From Bermanella sp. (GTDB lineage: Bacteria; Pseudomonadota; Gammaproteobacteria; Pseudomonadales; Oceanobacteraceae), in NCBI GenBank assembly GCA_029938135.1, contig JAPYOO010000012.1:1-42624 (forward strand): 42,624 nt of DNA, given 5' to 3'. Positions 18,640-27,459 of this stretch are shown here, piece after piece (positions within the stretch are counted from its first letter, which is position 1; every line of letters begins with the position of its first letter). The position numbers and the translations under genes were made by a program. The notes beneath the pieces are model-generated. The model saw only the letters and a list, made by a program, of their open reading frames with translations, made no database searches and was not told where the DNA came from.

Positions 18640-21600
18640 ATGCTATTGAAAAAATTTGTTTATGTGAACTGGGGAAACATTCCTGCCACCGACTTTGAAT
18701 TTGGCCCCATCAACCTTTTAAGCGGTGGTAATGGCTCGGGTAAAACCACCGCAGCCGATGCCATACAAACCATCATGACAGCGGCCCATGATAATTTATT
18801 TAACTATAACCCAGGCCAAGACGAAGCCACCCAAAAAGGTCGTGGCAAGCAAGTACGTACCTTGGCATCTTATGTGTTGGGTTGTGATGATGGCGCCTAC
18901 GCTCGTCCAGGTGGTGCACACGGTTATTTAGCCGCGGTGTTTCATCCCACTAAAGGCGAAAGTGCTCAACCTTTTACCGCCATTATTGGTGTAAGTGCGT
19001 TTATAGATAAAGCCGGCAATAAAGCAGTGGCTAGGCAAAGTGATTTTTTATTGATGATAGTGGCGGGTCACGAGTTAACTCAAAGTGACTTCCTGTTAGA
19101 AGAAGATGGCGCCAAACAAGCTTGTGACGTAAGTAAAATATATAAGCGCCTGCAAAAGCGTTGTGGTGTGCGTGCCGTAGAAAAATACGATACCAAAAAA
19201 CAGTATTTACGTCGTTTATATGGGGCCCTGCGCGGCCGCGAAGATGCCGTAAGTGAACGCGAAGCGATTAACGCGGCCCGCGCGTTTTCACGCTTCATGG
19301 CGTATAAACCCGTTAAAAGCATTAATGGTTTTGTGGCCAACGAAATCTTAGAGAAAAAAGATTTAGGCGAAGCGATTCGCAGTATCAGTGACCTGATGAA
19401 AACCATTCACTCGATGGAATCGGATGCCAATCAGTTAATTGAAAATATCAATATTTTGTTAGGCGGGAAATCCCATAGCCAAACCTATATTGATCAATGG
19501 ATCGATTATCAAACCGCCCATTATGTGGCGGCCAAGAGTCGTTTCATAGAAGATCAAAAAGCGTATCGTGATGCCAAGCAAACACAGCAAGAGCTGCGCA
19601 GTAATCTAACCAGTAACGATAACGAGCGAGAAACATGCGACGACCGTCGTAAACAGGCCCGTGAACAATTGGTCAGTTTAGAGGCGCGTCGCCAAGGGAT
19701 TCCGGCATTAAAAGATAAGGATCACCTTGAGCAAGATATAAAAAGTTATCAACAGCAACTACAACAACAAGCGGTTTTATTGTTGGAGCAAGATAAACAG
19801 CTTAAGTACACTTTGGATGCCACCAAAAGTATCCACAAGACGTTACAAAATACTAGCATTGGGGCCGAAATTAGCGCATTAAATGAGCGTGGGTTTCTAA
19901 AGCAATGCAAAGATGTAATGTTGTTAAGTGATGAAAATCAATTAGATTTTCCGGCGATCTTAAATAAAGACATGATTGATATGTCGCCGTTGGAAGCGCA
20001 CTTAGACGATGGCATTAAACGCCAAGAGCAAATTAATCAGTGGCGTCATCAATGGTTTAGCAGCGAACTTACCACAGAAGGCGTGAGCCTGCGTGATCAA
20101 TTGGCCCGTTTAGCTGATCGTCGAGAGCAAAAGCTGCAAGCGCAATCTAAAAAGATGCAGCAAAACCAGCAGGATATTGATCGCCTTAATGCCAGTCAGG
20201 TCAGTTACCCATATTTTGTAGAAGCCGCGCTGGATGCTATTCAAAGAGAGTGTCCACAGGCCGACCCTAAAGTGTTGTGTGACTACGTAGAAGTATTAGA
20301 CGGCAATTGGCAAAACGCCATCGAAGGTTATATAGGTGGTGCACGTTACTCAATCATCGTTGAAGAAGACTATGAACGAGATGCCATTAGTGTGGTGCGC
20401 AGTATGCCAGGCGGTAACCGCGCCCGCGTGATTCAGGGCAGTAAAGCGAAGATTGATAGTGATCGAATTAAAGTGCCGCACAATTCTATAATGCATCTAA
20501 TGGAGTTTGAACACGCCACCGCTAAACATTATTTAATGGCCAGCTACGGCAGTGTAGAGCAAGTACCCGATGCGGCAACTTTGCGTAAAACTCGCCGTGG
20601 CCTTACCAGTGAAGGCATGGGGTCTGGCTCGTACTCTATGTATCGATGTGACATGAGTGACAGTGAACTGGTATTTGGTCAGGGTGCACGTGAGCGCGCG
20701 CTAAGTGCCAAGCAAAAAGAGCTGCAACAATTGGCACAGCAAGCAAGTTCAGCGCAGCAAGCGCAGCGTGAAGCACAAGATTTATTACTGGCGGTCAATC
20801 AATTACGCCACTTAAGTTACGCCGATCAATTGCAGCAAATGGTGAGTGTTAACCGTCAATGGCAAAATGCTGAGAAGCAGCTTGAGACCATCGATTTGTC
20901 GGACTTCTCTGAGCTGGAAGGTGAATACCTACAGTTAGCCGAACAAGCGCAAACTCTAGATTTACAAATACAAACCCTAGACGGTGAATTAGGCCGTACT
21001 AAACAGCAACTTAAAGAAAGTGAAAAACGCTGCGTAATATTAAGTGACCAGCAAGAGTTTACCAGCGAAAAAGCGGATCAAAACGAAGAGAATTTACGCG
21101 GAATTGCTAAGTTTTGGCCCGACTTTGATGTAGAAAAATGCATGGTTGAAGCCGATGCCGAATCGGAACGCACCACCGCCGAAGTGGCTCAAAATCAGCA
21201 GCAGTCAATATTAAGTGAGCTTAATAGTCGAGCACAATCATTAGAGCGCGCCATCAGTGATCATAACCAGCGTTGCCAAACTTTGGATGCCATTGTATAC
21301 GCCGCCGATTACAGCACAGAGCACAGTGCAAACTTTTTTCAGGGTGTATGTGATGTACAGCGTGAAATGGAGCGCATTCATAACCGCTTAAAAAATAATA
21401 TCCTAGTTGAAAAACAAGATAAATTGGTGAGCCTAAAAGCCAGTTTTGACAATGCTTTTGTGACTAACCTTTGTCACAGTATTCACCAGTCCATTAGTGA
21501 TGGTAAACGGGTACTAGAGGAAATGAACAAAGAGCTTAAGCACCACAGATTTGGTACCGACCGAGAGTGTTATTGGTTTGATTGGGAGTGGGTGCCTGAA

Positions 21601-22278
21601 TTTAAAGATTACTGGAATTTCTTTGAAGAAGTTATAAAAAATCCGGCCATCGGTGAAGGGCAAACGTTATTTGAAGCTGAGCTAAGTGTTAAGTCAGTGA
21701 AAATACGTGAGCAGTTAATGAGTATGCTGCTGGATGATGATGAGCAAAAAGCCATGCGTGAGCTAGAGCGTCTATCGGATTACCGTAACTACCGTAGCTA
21801 CGAAATTTATAAACACCCTGAAGGCAAAGAGCCCATTGCACTTTCGCAATACGGTACCGGTTCCGGTGGTCAGTTAGAGACTCCGGCGTACATTATCCGC
21901 AGTGCCGCTATTACCTCCGCATTCCGCTTTAACCAGGGCGACAGTCACTTGCGTATGGTTCTGGTGGATGAAGCCTTCTCTAAAATGGATGAAACCCGCT
22001 CTAAAGAAGTGATTAACTACTTAACCGAAAGCCTAGGGTTGCAGCTACTGTTTATCATGCCTACCAGCAAGTCAGGGCCTTTCATGGACTTGATTAGTAA
22101 CCAGTATGTGTTCAGCAAGGTGCCTTTGGCGTCGGGCAAGCGTGGTGAGTTAAATACCCGAGTACTGGTTGATCGCCAGCAGTGCAACCAAGAAAAAATT
22201 CAGCAGTTGTGGGCCAATCACCGTAAAGTGGTACGCCAACAAGCTGAGTTGGATTTTATGGAAGAGTTTACGTCCTAG
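18640..22278 (+). CDS. mksB: MksB/JetC-like SMC ATPase of the MksBEF condensin
   Basis: 1212 residues. Walker A (GGNGSGKTT, residues ~29-37) is at the N-terminus; the ABC signature GTGSGGQ lies at ~1072-1078 and Walker B LVDEAFSKMD from ~1108 near the C-terminus. Between them run two long coiled-coil arms rich in Gln/Glu/Arg/Leu (~290-560 and ~680-960) flanking a hinge-like globular part (~570-660). A very strong ribosome site (AGGAGGG) precedes the ATG. The ATPase entraps DNA loops with MksE and MksF. No JetD/MksG topoisomerase-VI-like nuclease is found among the downstream genes, which favours a chromosome-condensation role over plasmid defence. Confidence 0.9.
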   Translation: MLLKKFVYVNWGNIPATDFEFGPINLLSGGNGSGKTTAADAIQTIMTAAHDNLFNYNPGQDEATQKGRGKQVRTLASYVLGCDDGAYARPGGAHGYLAAVFHPTKGESAQPFTAIIGVSAFIDKAGNKAVARQSDFLLMIVAGHELTQSDFLLEEDGAKQACDVSKIYKRLQKRCGVRAVEKYDTKKQYLRRLYGALRGREDAVSEREAINAARAFSRFMAYKPVKSINGFVANEILEKKDLGEAIRSISDLMKTIHSMESDANQLIENINILLGGKSHSQTYIDQWIDYQTAHYVAAKSRFIEDQKAYRDAKQTQQELRSNLTSNDNERETCDDRRKQAREQLVSLEARRQGIPALKDKDHLEQDIKSYQQQLQQQAVLLLEQDKQLKYTLDATKSIHKTLQNTSIGAEISALNERGFLKQCKDVMLLSDENQLDFPAILNKDMIDMSPLEAHLDDGIKRQEQINQWRHQWFSSELTTEGVSLRDQLARLADRREQKLQAQSKKMQQNQQDIDRLNASQVSYPYFVEAALDAIQRECPQADPKVLCDYVEVLDGNWQNAIEGYIGGARYSIIVEEDYERDAISVVRSMPGGNRARVIQGSKAKIDSDRIKVPHNSIMHLMEFEHATAKHYLMASYGSVEQVPDAATLRKTRRGLTSEGMGSGSYSMYRCDMSDSELVFGQGARERALSAKQKELQQLAQQASSAQQAQREAQDLLLAVNQLRHLSYADQLQQMVSVNRQWQNAEKQLETIDLSDFSELEGEYLQLAEQAQTLDLQIQTLDGELGRTKQQLKESEKRCVILSDQQEFTSEKADQNEENLRGIAKFWPDFDVEKCMVEADAESERTTAEVAQNQQQSILSELNSRAQSLERAISDHNQRCQTLDAIVYAADYSTEHSANFFQGVCDVQREMERIHNRLKNNILVEKQDKLVSLKASFDNAFVTNLCHSIHQSISDGKRVLEEMNKELKHHRFGTDRECYWFDWEWVPEFKDYWNFFEEVIKNPAIGEGQTLFEAELSVKSVKIREQLMSMLLDDDEQKAMRELERLSDYRNYRSYEIYKHPEGKEPIALSQYGTGSGGQLETPAYIIRSAAITSAFRFNQGDSHLRMVLVDEAFSKMDETRSKEVINYLTESLGLQLLFIMPTSKSGPFMDLISNQYVFSKVPLASGKRGELNTRVLVDRQQCNQEKIQQLWANHRKVVRQQAELDFMEEFTS

Positions 22279-22285
22279 GTCTAAG

Positions 22286-22314
22286 CTCAAGGGTATTCCC
22301 TGAATACTCTTGAG
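22286..22314 (+). terminator. strong hairpin between mksB and the small secreted gene
   Basis: 13-bp stem CTCAAGGGTATTC / GAATACTCTTGAG with a 3-base loop; the single mismatch is a G-U pair in RNA. No T-run follows, so it may be a processing or attenuation element rather than a terminator. Its distal arm reaches into the probable ribosome site of the next gene. Confidence 0.45.
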
Positions 22315-22322
22315 TGATATTT

Positions 22323-22679
22323 ATGAAAGTACTACTTACCTTTTTGATGGTGCTATTAACAGTACCATCGTTGGCGGCCGGTCTTGATCTACGTAAAATT
22401 CAATCCCCCGTGTTAGATGCACAAGCCAGTGCAAAAAGTGTGCGTCCTTATTTTGTCGCCTTCGTTAGTGATAACAATTCCAAGCCTAGAATGCCTGGCG
22501 TGAATGGTGAGCAGCGTCTGCTGATTAAAAAAAAATACGGTATGAAAGTACTTAATGAATATCGATTGTATCAGCCGTATAAAAAGAAATTATCCAATCA
22601 AGACATACAAGAAAAAATTTCACTAGAGCGATATTGTTCGCGCTATAACCGCCAACTTTTAAAATTATTAGGAATCTAA
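22323..22679 (+). CDS. small secreted protein of unknown function
   Basis: 118 residues from the ATG at 22323 (a GTG at 22314 is in frame but lies inside the hairpin). The first ~19 residues form a signal peptide (MKVLLTFLMVLLTVPSLAAG, cleavage probably after SLAA). The mature part is short, basic near the C-terminus and has one Cys (RYCSRYNR). A segment VRPYFVAFVSDNN is followed by KPRMPGVNG. I do not recognise the family. Its stop codon abuts the ATG of the YkgJ-like gene, so the two are co-translated. Confidence 0.65.
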   Translation: MKVLLTFLMVLLTVPSLAAGLDLRKIQSPVLDAQASAKSVRPYFVAFVSDNNSKPRMPGVNGEQRLLIKKKYGMKVLNEYRLYQPYKKKLSNQDIQEKISLERYCSRYNRQLLKLLGI

Positions 22680-22928
22680 ATGGAATGCCGGCTTTATTGT
22701 GGTGCTTGCTGCATTGCCCCTTCTATTAGCAGTTTTATACCGGGCATGCCCAATGGTAAAAAAGCGGGTGAGCGTTGTATTCAATTAGATGATGATAACC
22801 TGTGTAAGCTATTTGGCTTGCCCGAGCGTCCAAAAGTTTGCAGTGATTTTAAAGCAGAAATTGAAATTTGTGGTGATACGCGCGAACAGGCCTTAGACAC
22901 TATTATTCATTTAGAAAACATAACCTAG
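22680..22928 (+). CDS. YkgJ-like cysteine-cluster protein
   Basis: 82 residues, with the N-terminal pattern MECRLYCGACC, an ERCIQLDDDNLCKLFG stretch and a later RPKVCSDFK: the Cys spacing of the YkgJ/CxxCxxCC family, thought to bind zinc or an iron-sulfur cluster. Biochemical role unknown. It starts directly after the secreted-protein stop codon and lies 17 bases before the PII-like YqfO gene. Confidence 0.8.
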   Translation: MECRLYCGACCIAPSISSFIPGMPNGKKAGERCIQLDDDNLCKLFGLPERPKVCSDFKAEIEICGDTREQALDTIIHLENIT

Positions 22929-22945
22929 AGGGACTTTAAATCTCT

Positions 22946-23269
22946 ATGTTTAGAATTAACGTTTACGTGCCTCAAAGTCATTTAGAAGCCGTAAAGCTGG
23001 CCATGTTTAGTGCGGGTGCAGGTCGGGTGGGTTTGTATGACATGTGCTGTTGGCAAGTGAAAGGCGAGGGTCAGTTTAGGCCCTTGTTGGGCAGTGATGC
23101 ATTTATTGGGGACGTGGGTAAACTTGAAAAGACAGCTGAATATAAAGTACAGATGGTCTGTGCTGCCAGCCATATAAAACAGGCATTAATTGCCATGCAG
23201 GCCGCTCACCCCTATGAAGAGGTAGCTTATGATGTTTATCCGTTATTGAGCATCAGTGATTTTGATTAA
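22946..23269 (+). CDS. stand-alone YqfO/NIF3-insert PII-like domain protein
   Basis: 107 residues matching the PII-like domain that is inserted in long NIF3 proteins: VYVPQSHLEAVKLAMFSAGAGRVGLYDMCCW at the N-terminus and AAHPYEEVAYDVYPL at the C-terminus are hallmark segments. Such stand-alone copies are known in pseudomonads; the ligand is not known. The NIF3 gene of this window (10094) lacks this insert, so the two halves are separately encoded. It is convergent with the NUDIX gene and their stop codons overlap by three bases. Confidence 0.85.
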   Translation: MFRINVYVPQSHLEAVKLAMFSAGAGRVGLYDMCCWQVKGEGQFRPLLGSDAFIGDVGKLEKTAEYKVQMVCAASHIKQALIAMQAAHPYEEVAYDVYPLLSISDFD

Positions 23270-23826
23270 TTTTTAGTACGCGCGATGCGCTCTTTAAAAT
23301 GAATATCAAATACACGAGTTTGAATATTACCAGCCTCTACGTCGTTTAAGTAATGGCGTAAGGTTTTTTTAACGGTGGGGAAGGCTATTTCTTGCCAAGG
23401 AATATCGTTAACTTCGAATAGCTGTACTTCCAAGCTTTCGCTAGTGCTTTGCGCGTGTTGCGCATTTTCCATATGGGTTAAAAAGAAAATATGCACTTGG
23501 GAAATATGCGGCACACTAATGGACGTCAACATTTGTTCAGCGACTATCTCTATACCCGCTTCTTCTTGGGTTTCTCGCACCGCACCTGCCTCCAGGGTTT
23601 CGCCTTGCTCCATAAAACCCGCTGGTAACGTCCAGTAGCCTTTACGGGGTTCAATAGCGCGTCGGCACAACAATATTTTGTTTTCAAAAACAGGCAAACA
23701 GCCGGCAATAATCCGTGGATTCACATAATGAATGGTGCCGCACTGAGCACAGACCGAGCGTGGGCGGTTATCCCCTTGGGGAGTCTCGGTATGTATAGGG
23801 TGTGCGCATTCGCTGCAAAACTTCAT
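23266..23826 (-). CDS. zinc-ribbon NUDIX hydrolase
   Basis: 186 residues. An N-terminal zinc ribbon (CSECAHPI...CAQCG, four Cys) precedes a NUDIX domain with box GFMEQGETLEAGAVRETQEEAG at ~71-92, where the Glu residues bind Mg. Domain order resembles NudC-like NADH/ADP-ribose hydrolases but the protein is shorter and the NudC-specific SQPWPFPxS motif is not present. Substrate is therefore uncertain. The ribosome site TAAGGATTAGCC before ATG lies at the edge of the first of two promoter-bearing tandem repeats, giving this gene two apparent promoters. Confidence 0.88.
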   Translation of the reverse strand: MKFCSECAHPIHTETPQGDNRPRSVCAQCGTIHYVNPRIIAGCLPVFENKILLCRRAIEPRKGYWTLPAGFMEQGETLEAGAVRETQEEAGIEIVAEQMLTSISVPHISQVHIFFLTHMENAQHAQSTSESLEVQLFEVNDIPWQEIAFPTVKKTLRHYLNDVEAGNIQTRVFDIHFKERIARTKN

Positions 23827-23833
23827 GGCTAAT

Positions 23834-23979
23834 CCTTAAGAAGCCCGAATTGTGTCAAGAGTATAACGCTGTAGGTAAGGAGATGGCAAAACTGCAGATG
23901 GTTATGCCTTAAGAAGCCTGAATAGTGCCACGAGTATAACGTTGTCGGTAAGCAGATGGCAAAAACCGCAGGTAGTAAC
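23834..23979 (-). repeat. tandem repeat (2 x 73 bases) duplicating the promoter of the NUDIX gene
   Basis: Two copies at 23834-23906 and 23907-23979. Read on the minus strand, each holds TTGCCA, an 18-base spacer and TATACT (-35/-10 at 23884-23889/23860-23865 and 23957-23962/23933-23938), followed by the same leader GGCTTCTTAAGG that includes the ribosome-site region. The outer copy overlaps the terminator of the upstream DUF3135 gene. Confidence 0.85.
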
Positions 23980-23991
23980 GTCTGCGGTTTT
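23962..23991 (-). terminator. intrinsic terminator of the DUF3135 gene
   Basis: 10-bp perfect stem AAAACCGCAG / CTGCGGTTTT, loop GTAGTAACGT, followed on the minus strand by T residues and placed ~27 bases after the DUF3135 stop. The T-run also forms part of the TTGCCA -35 element of the distal NUDIX promoter. Confidence 0.8.
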
Positions 23992-24017
23992 GAAGGGAGC
24001 GATTAATAAAGGTGCTT

Positions 24018-24338
24018 TTAACTAGGGAACGCTAACACCGTAGCGGCTTCCATTTGCGTAAGATCAGCAGACCTTTCACTGTCATCTATGAAGCTTTTTA
24101 AGGTGTTTAAAGACTCATGCATCATCTTGCTAATACCAATACAGGATGCCATAGGGTTATTGGTGGTTCTGCGCACCCCATCAATTTGGAACTGCAAACC
24201 AGCCAGGCGCTGGCGGTACGCTTCAGGCGCGCTTTCAATGGCGCTGTTCACATGTTCTTGGCGTAAGCGCTCTAGCGCCTCTGGGTCTTGCTTAGCTAAT
24301 TTAAGCAAGGCTTCAAAACTTGGCAGTACTTGGTTCAT
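24018..24338 (-). CDS. DUF3135-like protein
   Basis: 106 residues from the ATG at 24338, chosen because GGGGTGAAG lies at the right distance; an in-frame GTG three codons earlier is less likely. The protein is helical and acidic/basic mixed: LPSFEALLKLAKQDPEALERLRQEHV, then RLAGLQFQIDGVRRTTNNP and CIGISKMMHESL, which I recognise as the DUF3135 pattern. No function is known. Monocistronic with its own terminator. Confidence 0.65.
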   Translation of the reverse strand: MNQVLPSFEALLKLAKQDPEALERLRQEHVNSAIESAPEAYRQRLAGLQFQIDGVRRTTNNPMASCIGISKMMHESLNTLKSFIDDSERSADLTQMEAATVLAFPS

Positions 24339-24357
24339 AGTCTTCACCCCACTGTGA

Positions 24358-24756
24358 CTGTTGCCGTTAATTATTTATAAATAGGTGGCAATCAAATTTG
24401 TAATTCTTAGTCTTTAGTCTACAGGTGAATGCACGCTTAAATAAGCTTGAAAACGGCCGTAAACTAGGGCAGGAATGGCCAGTTCAGCGGCAGTAGCGAT
24501 ATAATTGTTTTTAGGCTTGCCTATAAAAAGCCTTTAAAATCAAATGGTTATGGGGGGTTAAGTGGTTGCTTGGATTTTCTATGCATAATTTTTGGCGATA
24601 AGAGACGTATGTCTAAGAACAAACTCTTATAAGTTAACTTGTTAATGTGTGATCGGGACGCTCTTTTTTAATGCCCTTAATTTGCTAGTCAGGTTGTACT
24701 TGTTTCCGCTATGGTACCAATTGGTTAATATAAATAAAAATCGGAGGCTCCTTACT
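24358..24756. other. intergenic region, no gene seen
   Basis: About 400 bases between the divergent DUF3135 and CoA pyrophosphatase genes. It contains no convincing reading frame. An imperfect hairpin AGGCTT...AAGCCT lies near 24511-24533 and a TATAAT near 24501. The CoA pyrophosphatase ribosome site is at 24742-24748. Presumably a divergent promoter region. Confidence 0.5.
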
Positions 24757-25347
24757 ATGTCGTTAACATCATTAATAGAAGGCGTCACAGCGCACCAACC
24801 AAGGGTGTTATCTAACAATGAGCTAGCACGGGCCTCGGTATTGATTGCTATTACTGATCAAAAAGAGCCTGAAGTTATCTTAACCCTGCGTTCAAGCCAA
24901 ATGCCCACCCACAAAGGTGAGGTTGCTTTCCCTGGGGGAAAAGCGGAGGCACGTGACGCAGATGCCACTGCCACGGCACTGCGTGAAGCGCACGAGGAAG
25001 TGGGGTTAAACCCTGAATTGGTACGTGTAATCGGCCCCCTTGACGAAGTGGTCTCGCGCTTTGGCTTTCTGGTCACCCCAATATTGGGCATCGTCCCAGC
25101 AGATATTGAGCTGAATGCCGACTCTCGTGAAATCGAGGGTGTATTTAGGGTGCCACTGAAATTCTTCTTAGAGGGGCAGCCGGATCAAATTGATCAATTT
25201 GGCAGTTTTCGTGGGCCTAGGTGGTACTTCGAGGGTTATACCATTTGGGGGCTAACGGCCATGATGATAGCGGAGTTACTCAATCGATTTTACGATGCCG
25301 GTCTTGAGCTGCATTTTGGTGATATGAACGATCTTATTCAAAAATAA
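24757..25347 (+). CDS. CoA pyrophosphatase-like NUDIX hydrolase (UPF0035 type)
   Basis: 196 residues. The start at 24757 has the strong ribosome site CGGAGG; the frame is open further upstream but that part is not protein-like. The UPF0035 motif (LTLRSSQMPTHKGEVAFPGG) runs into the NUDIX box GGKAEARDADATATALREAHEEVG. Together these mark hydrolases that cleave CoA or oxidised CoA to 4'-phosphopantetheine and 3',5'-ADP. It lies 10 bases before the gamma carbonic anhydrase gene and is probably co-transcribed with it. Confidence 0.88.
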   Translation: MSLTSLIEGVTAHQPRVLSNNELARASVLIAITDQKEPEVILTLRSSQMPTHKGEVAFPGGKAEARDADATATALREAHEEVGLNPELVRVIGPLDEVVSRFGFLVTPILGIVPADIELNADSREIEGVFRVPLKFFLEGQPDQIDQFGSFRGPRWYFEGYTIWGLTAMMIAELLNRFYDAGLELHFGDMNDLIQK

Positions 25348-25357
25348 CAGGTTTTAA

Positions 25358-25885
25358 ATGATTTACTCTTTAGGTGATAGAAAAACGCAAATCCAAGCTG
25401 ATGATTATTTTATCGCCCCCAGTGCGGATTTAATTGGCAGTGTTGTGTTAAAAAACAATGCCAGCGTGTGGTTCAATGTAGTGGTACGCGGTGATAATGA
25501 TGTGATCACCATTGGCGAAAACAGTAATGTACAAGATGGTTCGGTATTGCATACCGATCCCGGTTTTAAGCTTACGTTAGGCAAGGGTGTGACAATAGGC
25601 CATAAGGTCATGTTGCATGGCTGCGAAATTGGAGATTACTCGCTAATAGGCATGAACGCGGTAGTCTTAAACGGTGCTAAAATTGGTAAACATTGCCTAA
25701 TTGGTGCCAATACACTTATTCCTGAGGGAATGGTGATACCCGATGGCTCCATGGTAGTGGGAAGTCCTGGTAAAATTAAACGTGAATTAAACGATGTGCA
25801 AAAAAAGCAGCTTGAAATGGGCGGCGATTATTATGTACAAAACTTTAAGCGCTTTAATAAAGAATTAAAAATACAAACGTTGTAG
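25358..25885 (+). CDS. gamma-class carbonic anhydrase-like hexapeptide protein (YrdA type)
   Basis: 175 residues, left-handed beta-helix with isoleucine-patch hexapeptide repeats from ~residue 25 to 125. Candidate zinc ligands are in [26 protein letters not shown], as in YrdA/PaaY/CaiE-like gamma carbonic anhydrases; the C-terminal helix is present. Many family members are only weakly active or of unknown function. It follows the CoA pyrophosphatase and precedes the DUF1289 gene, an arrangement consistent with one operon. A second, unrelated delta-class carbonic anhydrase is encoded at 34062. Confidence 0.88.
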   Translation: MIYSLGDRKTQIQADDYFIAPSADLIGSVVLKNNASVWFNVVVRGDNDVITIGENSNVQDGSVLHTDPGFKLTLGKGVTIGHKVMLHGCEIGDYSLIGMNAVVLNGAKIGKHCLIGANTLIPEGMVIPDGSMVVGSPGKIKRELNDVQKKQLEMGGDYYVQNFKRFNKELKIQTL

Positions 25886-25903
25886 TCGTAATGGTAGTTG
25901 TAA

Positions 25904-26113
25904 ATGAGTGATGTAAAACAAAACATATTTGGCATGGTGAAATCTCCGTGTGTGGCTATTTGTGCATTGGATAATAACGATGTGTGCATTGGCTGTTATC
26001 GTAGTGGTGAAGAAATCACTGCGTGGGGCGAACTGGATAACGAACAAAAACGAGAGGTGCTTAAAAAAGTAGCCGTTCGAGAACTGGCTTCCGGTAATAT
26101 TATACATATTTAA
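25904..26113 (+). CDS. DUF1289 small cysteine-rich protein
   Basis: 69 residues with the DUF1289 signature SPCVAICALDNNDVCIGCYRSGEEITAW: four Cys (CxxxC...CxxC) suggest metal or iron-sulfur binding, followed by a helix (LDNEQKREVLKKVAVRE). Function unknown. Nineteen bases downstream of the gamma carbonic anhydrase, likely the last gene of that operon. Confidence 0.88.
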   Translation: MSDVKQNIFGMVKSPCVAICALDNNDVCIGCYRSGEEITAWGELDNEQKREVLKKVAVRELASGNIIHI

Positions 26114-26206
26114 ACCGCTAACTATGTCTGCTAGTTATTCGTATACATCCAACGTAAATTATCTATTTTAACTGTTCATTTAAGTAATTAATTTTAAGGC
26201 TGCACT

Positions 26207-27391
26207 ATGTCTGTATCGCTCGGCACTCCATTATCAAAAACCGCAAAAAAAGTACTGTTGTGTGGCTCGGGCGAATTAGGCAAAGAAGTCGCTATTGAAT
26301 TACAGCGGCTGGGAGTAGAGGTGATTGCGGTTGATCGTTATGCCAATGCTCCTGCCATGCAGGTAGCTCATCGCAACCATGTTGTTGATATGCTGGATGC
26401 CAAAGCCTTACGTGACGTTATTGAACTTGAGAAACCCGATTTAATCGTGCCCGAAATTGAAGCCATCGCCACCGATACTTTGTTTGAATTAGAGCAAGAA
26501 GGTTTTAACGTAGTACCCACCGCGAAAGCCACACAGCTGACCATGAACCGAGAAGGCATTCGCCGCTTGGCAGCAGAAGAATTAGGCATTAAAACCGGAC
26601 GTTACGTGTTTGCCGGTGATCAAGGTGAATACAATGCGGCGTTAAATGAAATAGGCTTTCCGTGTTTGGTAAAACCCATCATGAGCTCTTCTGGTAAAGG
26701 GCAGTCTTTATTAAAAAGCCAGCAAGATGCGCAAGCGGCTTGGGATTATGCCCAAGAAGGCGGACGCGCGGGTAAAGGCAAAGTGATTGTAGAAGGCTTT
26801 GTGGATTTTGATTTTGAAATCACCTTGCTCACGGTTCGCCACCGTGACGGCACCTCTTTTTGTGATCCAGTAGGGCATCGCCAAGCGAACGGTGATTACC
26901 AAGAGTCATGGCAGCCACAAGTTATGTCTGCAGCGGCTTTGGCCAGCGCGCAAGCCATAGCCTTAACCGTTACCGATGCCCTAGGTGGCAAAGGTTTATT
27001 TGGTGTGGAGTTGTTTGTTAAAGGCGACGAGGTTATTTTTAGTGAGGTCTCGCCCCGCCCCCACGACACCGGATTAGTGACATTGGTCAGCCAGGACTTA
27101 TCTGAATTTGCGCTGCATGCTCGTGCGATTTTAGACTTACCCATTCCCAGTATTAAACAAATGGGACCATCGGCTAGCAGTGTTATTTTAGTACAAGGGG
27201 ACAGTGACCAAGTGCAATTTGGTAATTTAGAAAAAGCCTTAAGTGTTGCCAATACTCAATTACGATTATTTGGTAAACCGCACGTTTCAGGTGTTCGCCG
27301 TATGGGGGTGGCGTTAGCCTGTGCCGAGAGTATTGACGAGGCCAGAGAATTGGCCCGCGACTGTGCTGCCTCGGTTGAGATCACACTTTAA
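26207..27391 (+). CDS. purT: formate-dependent phosphoribosylglycinamide formyltransferase 2
   Basis: 394 residues, ATP-grasp enzyme converting GAR, formate and ATP to formyl-GAR in purine synthesis (the folate-independent route). The N-terminal Rossmann part begins [22 protein letters not shown]; the ATP-grasp part shows [29 protein letters not shown] and the Mg-binding [13 protein letters not shown]. Length matches E. coli PurT. AAGG precedes the ATG at 26207. It is followed by a strong terminator shared with the convergent corB gene. Confidence 0.95.
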   Translation: MSVSLGTPLSKTAKKVLLCGSGELGKEVAIELQRLGVEVIAVDRYANAPAMQVAHRNHVVDMLDAKALRDVIELEKPDLIVPEIEAIATDTLFELEQEGFNVVPTAKATQLTMNREGIRRLAAEELGIKTGRYVFAGDQGEYNAALNEIGFPCLVKPIMSSSGKGQSLLKSQQDAQAAWDYAQEGGRAGKGKVIVEGFVDFDFEITLLTVRHRDGTSFCDPVGHRQANGDYQESWQPQVMSAAALASAQAIALTVTDALGGKGLFGVELFVKGDEVIFSEVSPRPHDTGLVTLVSQDLSEFALHARAILDLPIPSIKQMGPSASSVILVQGDSDQVQFGNLEKALSVANTQLRLFGKPHVSGVRRMGVALACAESIDEARELARDCAASVEITL

Positions 27392-27421
27392 CGGCCTTTA
27401 AAATTGGCGCTCTGTAGAAAT

Positions 27422-27457
27422 AAAAACGGCGTATTATTAAGTTAGTACGCCGTTTTT
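27422..27457. terminator. bidirectional intrinsic terminator between purT and corB
   Basis: 12-bp perfect stem AAAAACGGCGTA / TACGCCGTTTTT with a 12-base loop, giving a T-run on both strands between convergent genes. Confidence 0.9.
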
Positions 27458-27459
27458 AT

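Noticed and set aside
16414-22278. Wadjet (JetABCD) plasmid-defence system
   Set aside because: Only the A, B and C equivalents are present; no JetD-like nuclease is encoded on either side in the window.
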